Source: an uncultured Solobacterium sp. (lineage in GTDB: Bacteria; Bacillota_I; Bacilli_A; Erysipelotrichales; Erysipelotrichaceae). From it: 6,993 nt of DNA. Below, piece by piece: positions 5,191 through 6,993 of the stretch. A program made the translations under genes and the position numbers. Where the stretch lies: the NCBI GenBank assembly GCA_937895985.1, contig CALBKL010000231.1, forward strand, positions 1-6,993, written 5' to 3'. Within the stretch, counting starts at the first letter, position 1. The number at the start of each line of letters is the position of its first letter. The notes beneath the pieces are model-generated. The model was not told the DNA's origin, ran no database searches, and was given only the letters and a program-made list of their open reading frames with translations.

Positions 5191-6993
5191 TTATTGTTTG
5201 TTAAACTTAAATCTCTTTACTACTGCAAATCCAAATCCTGCAAGAGCGATAATCACTGCTCCAACATAGATTGGTAATTGAGAGTTATCACCTGTCTTAG
5301 GTGTAGCTGGCTTCACAGTTTCAGGAGCAGCTAAGTACTTCAATGTAAATGTAATTTCATTGCTTGTTGGATTTGTTGCATCAGCACCTGAAGGTAGCTG
5401 TACAGCATCCCACTTCAATGCGAATGTTACAACATTACCTGTTGCACCATCTGTAGCCTTCGCCATCAATAAACCCATCATAGAACCTGCTACTGTGTAG
5501 TTTGTATTTGGACGAGCTGTGCTATTAAAGTGTACACCATCCACCACAACTTCCATTGTATTTTCCATTCCAAGTACTGCATCCTTAAGTTCTGCGAATG
5601 TAGTTACTGGAGCAGCAACTGTCATTGTGACTGCGATTGTATTACCATATATTGTTTGAGAAATAATTCTATACTTACCATTGTCATGTAGTAAGGATAC
5701 TGTTGGGTTTGTATCAAAATTCATTTCACTTGGAAGTGTCAATGAAGCTGTAAATGTTGCACTGTAATCTGTTAAAGCAATTGTAGTTGGATCTACATTC
5801 GCTCTATTAAATGCATTCTCAATCTCGCTCATCTTTGTTTTAACAGAAGAAACATCTAAGGAACCTGTAAATGCAAGATTAGCATCTCTTGTTGTTTCGT
5901 ACACTGCATTATGCTGTGTTTCATTTCCAACAAGAATATCACCAGGAAGTGTCATCACTTCTTCATAACTTCTTTCAAGTGGTGCTGGATAGTTTACAGT
6001 TAAAGCAATCGCACTAGGATTGTTGACACTTGCTCCTGCAGCCATCTGCTTACCAACCCACTTCAAGTCAAAGTTGATTGTACTTCCAGAAACGTTATTT
6101 GTAGCTGTAGCAGTTAAGTTACCATTTACAGTACCGATAACTTCATAGTTTCCTCCACCCACAGATCTAGCATCAAAGTTTGCGACTGGAACTTTAATCT
6201 TCATATCATCAGCCACTGCATTTACTGCATTCTTTAAATCTGTAAAGTTTGTAATGTTTGCTGCGTTAACAAGTTCAAATGTTACCGTAGCACTCTGCAT
6301 ATTACCTGTCACATTGCTAATGACAAATGAACCATTTGCACCTTCTAAAGTTGTATTTGCTAATGAAGGTATATCCGTAAAGCTTAAGCCAGTCGGCAAT
6401 GTAATTGTTGCTGTGAAAGATGTATTTAAGTTTGCTAAGCTGATTTGATTTGCAGCTGCTGCGTAGCTTGCTTCAATAGCAGCCATCTGATCTTTAATTG
6501 TCTTTGCATGGAATAAACCAACAAAGTTAAGGTCATCTGTCTTTTGCTTTGTCACTGCATTATTTGCAGTATTATTATCAATTAATAAGTCCGCATCAAC
6601 ATCTACTGTTACATTTGAATTCGTAACAGTTGGCTGCTCGAATACATTACTAGTCGCAAAACTATTTGTTAATGAGATTGTAGCTGTATCAGCTTGGAAT
6701 TCTGTAGGAATACGAATAAAGCCACCACCTGTAATAAATCCAAAGCTACCAGTACTAGTAATCTTTAAGTTCTGATCGATTGCATTTGCTGCTACGTATC
6801 CATTTGCGTTAATACTATATGGAATTGTTAAAGTTACTTTTCTATTCTGTGTACCAGCAGCCACATCACTTTGATAAAGTGTATTGATGCCAGCCCAGTT
6901 TTGTTGTGCTAGAGGTAAATCAAAAGTTACTACATTTCCTGAAACGGTATACGTAATTGTTGTTCCTGGGATAATTGCTGATGTACTCGCAGT
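5191..6993 (-). CDS. Cell-wall-anchored repeat surface protein, C-terminal 600 residues (N-terminus off the window)
   Basis: The frame is open from the right edge (first codons T-A-S-T-S-A-I-I-P-G) to TAA at 5193-5191. The GTG at 6864 is an internal valine codon with no SD, not the start. Numbering from that valine as residue 1, 43 further residues are visible upstream. The chain is rich in Asn, Thr, Ala and Val with alternating beta-type patterns and almost no Cys, typical of an extracellular beta-rich stalk or adhesin. Two divergent repeats (92-295 and 309-514) follow a distinct Gly/Thr-rich segment (about 18-90). The C-terminus is a sorting signal: TPKTGD (521-526), a hydrophobic stretch (about 530-549) and a basic tail KRFKFNKQ. 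A sortase would cut within the motif and link the protein to peptidoglycan after Sec export. I cannot assign the repeats to a named family or the protein to a ligand. I see no pilin E-box. A terminator follows immediately. Confidence 0.9.
   Translation of the reverse strand, partial: TASTSAIIPGTTITYTVSGNVVTFDLPLAQQNWAGINTLYQSDVAAGTQNRKVTLTIPYSINANGYVAANAIDQNLKITSTGSFGFITGGGFIRIPTEFQADTATISLTNSFATSNVFEQPTVTNSNVTVDVDADLLIDNNTANNAVTKQKTDDLNFVGLFHAKTIKDQMAAIEASYAAAANQISLANLNTSFTATITLPTGLSFTDIPSLANTTLEGANGSFVISNVTGNMQSATVTFELVNAANITNFTDLKNAVNAVADDMKIKVPVANFDARSVGGGNYEVIGTVNGNLTATATNNVSGSTINFDLKWVGKQMAAGASVNNPSAIALTVNYPAPLERSYEEVMTLPGDILVGNETQHNAVYETTRDANLAFTGSLDVSSVKTKMSEIENAFNRANVDPTTIALTDYSATFTASLTLPSEMNFDTNPTVSLLHDNGKYRIISQTIYGNTIAVTMTVAAPVTTFAELKDAVLGMENTMEVVVDGVHFNSTARPNTNYTVAGSMMGLLMAKATDGATGNVVTFALKWDAVQLPSGADATNPTSNEITFTLKYLAAPETVKPATPKTGDNSQLPIYVGAVIIALAGFGFAVVKRFKFNKQ
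5194..5304 (-). other. Sortase cell-wall sorting signal, TPKTG type
   Basis: This encodes the last 37 residues: T-P-K-T-G-D, a short polar spacer, about 20 hydrophobic residues (LPIYVGAVIIALAGFGFAVV) and a Lys/Arg tail. The tripartite layout is that of LPXTG proteins, but the first residue is Thr in place of Leu. Confidence 0.88.
5323..5940 (-). repeat. Surface protein repeat unit B (membrane-proximal copy)
   Basis: Residues 309-514 (from the internal Val at 6864). It runs DILVGNETQHNAV, a Lys/Glu helix-like segment VKTKMSEIENAF, TFTASLTLP, TFAELKDAVLGMENTMEVVV, NYTVAGSMMG, then VVTFALKWDAVQ...ITFTLKYLAAP. Each block has a counterpart in unit A in the same order, offset by 216-221 residues. 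The copies have diverged at DNA level, so this is an old protein repeat. Confidence 0.82.
5980..6591 (-). repeat. Surface protein repeat unit A
   Basis: Residues 92-295. It runs DLLIDNNTANNAV, helix-like IKDQMAAIEASY, SFTATITLP, NFTDLKNAVNAVADDMKIKV, NYEVIGTVNGNLTATATN, then INFDLKWVGKQ...IALTVNYPAP. The same blocks recur in unit B. The visible start of the gene (6993-6814), with VVTFDLPLAQ...VTLTIPYS, resembles the tail of another, more divergent unit, so more copies may lie upstream. Confidence 0.8.

Noticed and set aside
6254..6448. Plus-strand ORF of 64 codons within the surface protein gene
   Set aside because: It is antisense to repeat unit A; the valine/threonine-rich composition simply mirrors the coding strand.
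6862..6864. GTG as the start codon of the surface protein
   Set aside because: The frame is open for 43 more codons to the window edge, no SD precedes the GTG, no signal peptide follows it, and it lies within a repeat-like strand region.

Overview
All genes in this window lie on the minus strand, so it reads biologically from right to left. The AT-rich sequence, strong AGGAGG-type ribosome binding sites, a ComF competence operon, a sortase-type cell-wall anchor and the secA-prfB pair indicate a low-GC Gram-positive bacterium (Bacillota). SecA without a C-terminal zinc domain and a PKTG-type anchor would fit an Erysipelotrichia-like lineage, but that is a guess. UGA is a stop codon here: prfB encodes RF2 and is controlled by an in-frame UGA, so this is not a code-4 mycoplasma.

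Layout, right to left. (1) 6993-5191: the C-terminal 600 residues of a large secreted repeat protein that enters from the right edge. It has two divergent repeats of about 205 residues, spaced about 217 residues apart, and ends in a TPKTG sorting signal. A strong intrinsic terminator (5180-5150) follows. (2) 5103-3344: comFA and comFC, overlapping by 13 nt, encoding the DNA-uptake helicase and its phosphoribosyltransferase-like partner. (3) A 99-bp gap carrying a sigma-A-like promoter. (4) 3244-893: secA, the preprotein translocase ATPase, 783 aa and without the C-terminal metal-binding tail. (5) 890-1: prfB, peptide chain release factor 2, starting 2 nt after secA and running off the left edge. 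It is split by a programmed +1 frameshift at CTT-TGA-C, so no single long ORF reveals it.

The genes fall into three transcription units: the surface protein; comFA-comFC; and secA-prfB. SecA and RF2 are core housekeeping functions, and the surface protein would be an export substrate of the SecA/SecYEG route. The comF-secA-prfB order is a known Bacillota neighbourhood, but the ribosome hibernation factor gene (hpf/raiA) often found just before secA is absent. I see no RNA genes, mobile elements or CRISPR arrays, and no plus-strand gene I believe. No clearly new system is present. The items most worth a second look are the prfB frameshift site without its usual stimulator and the unassigned repeat family in the surface protein.
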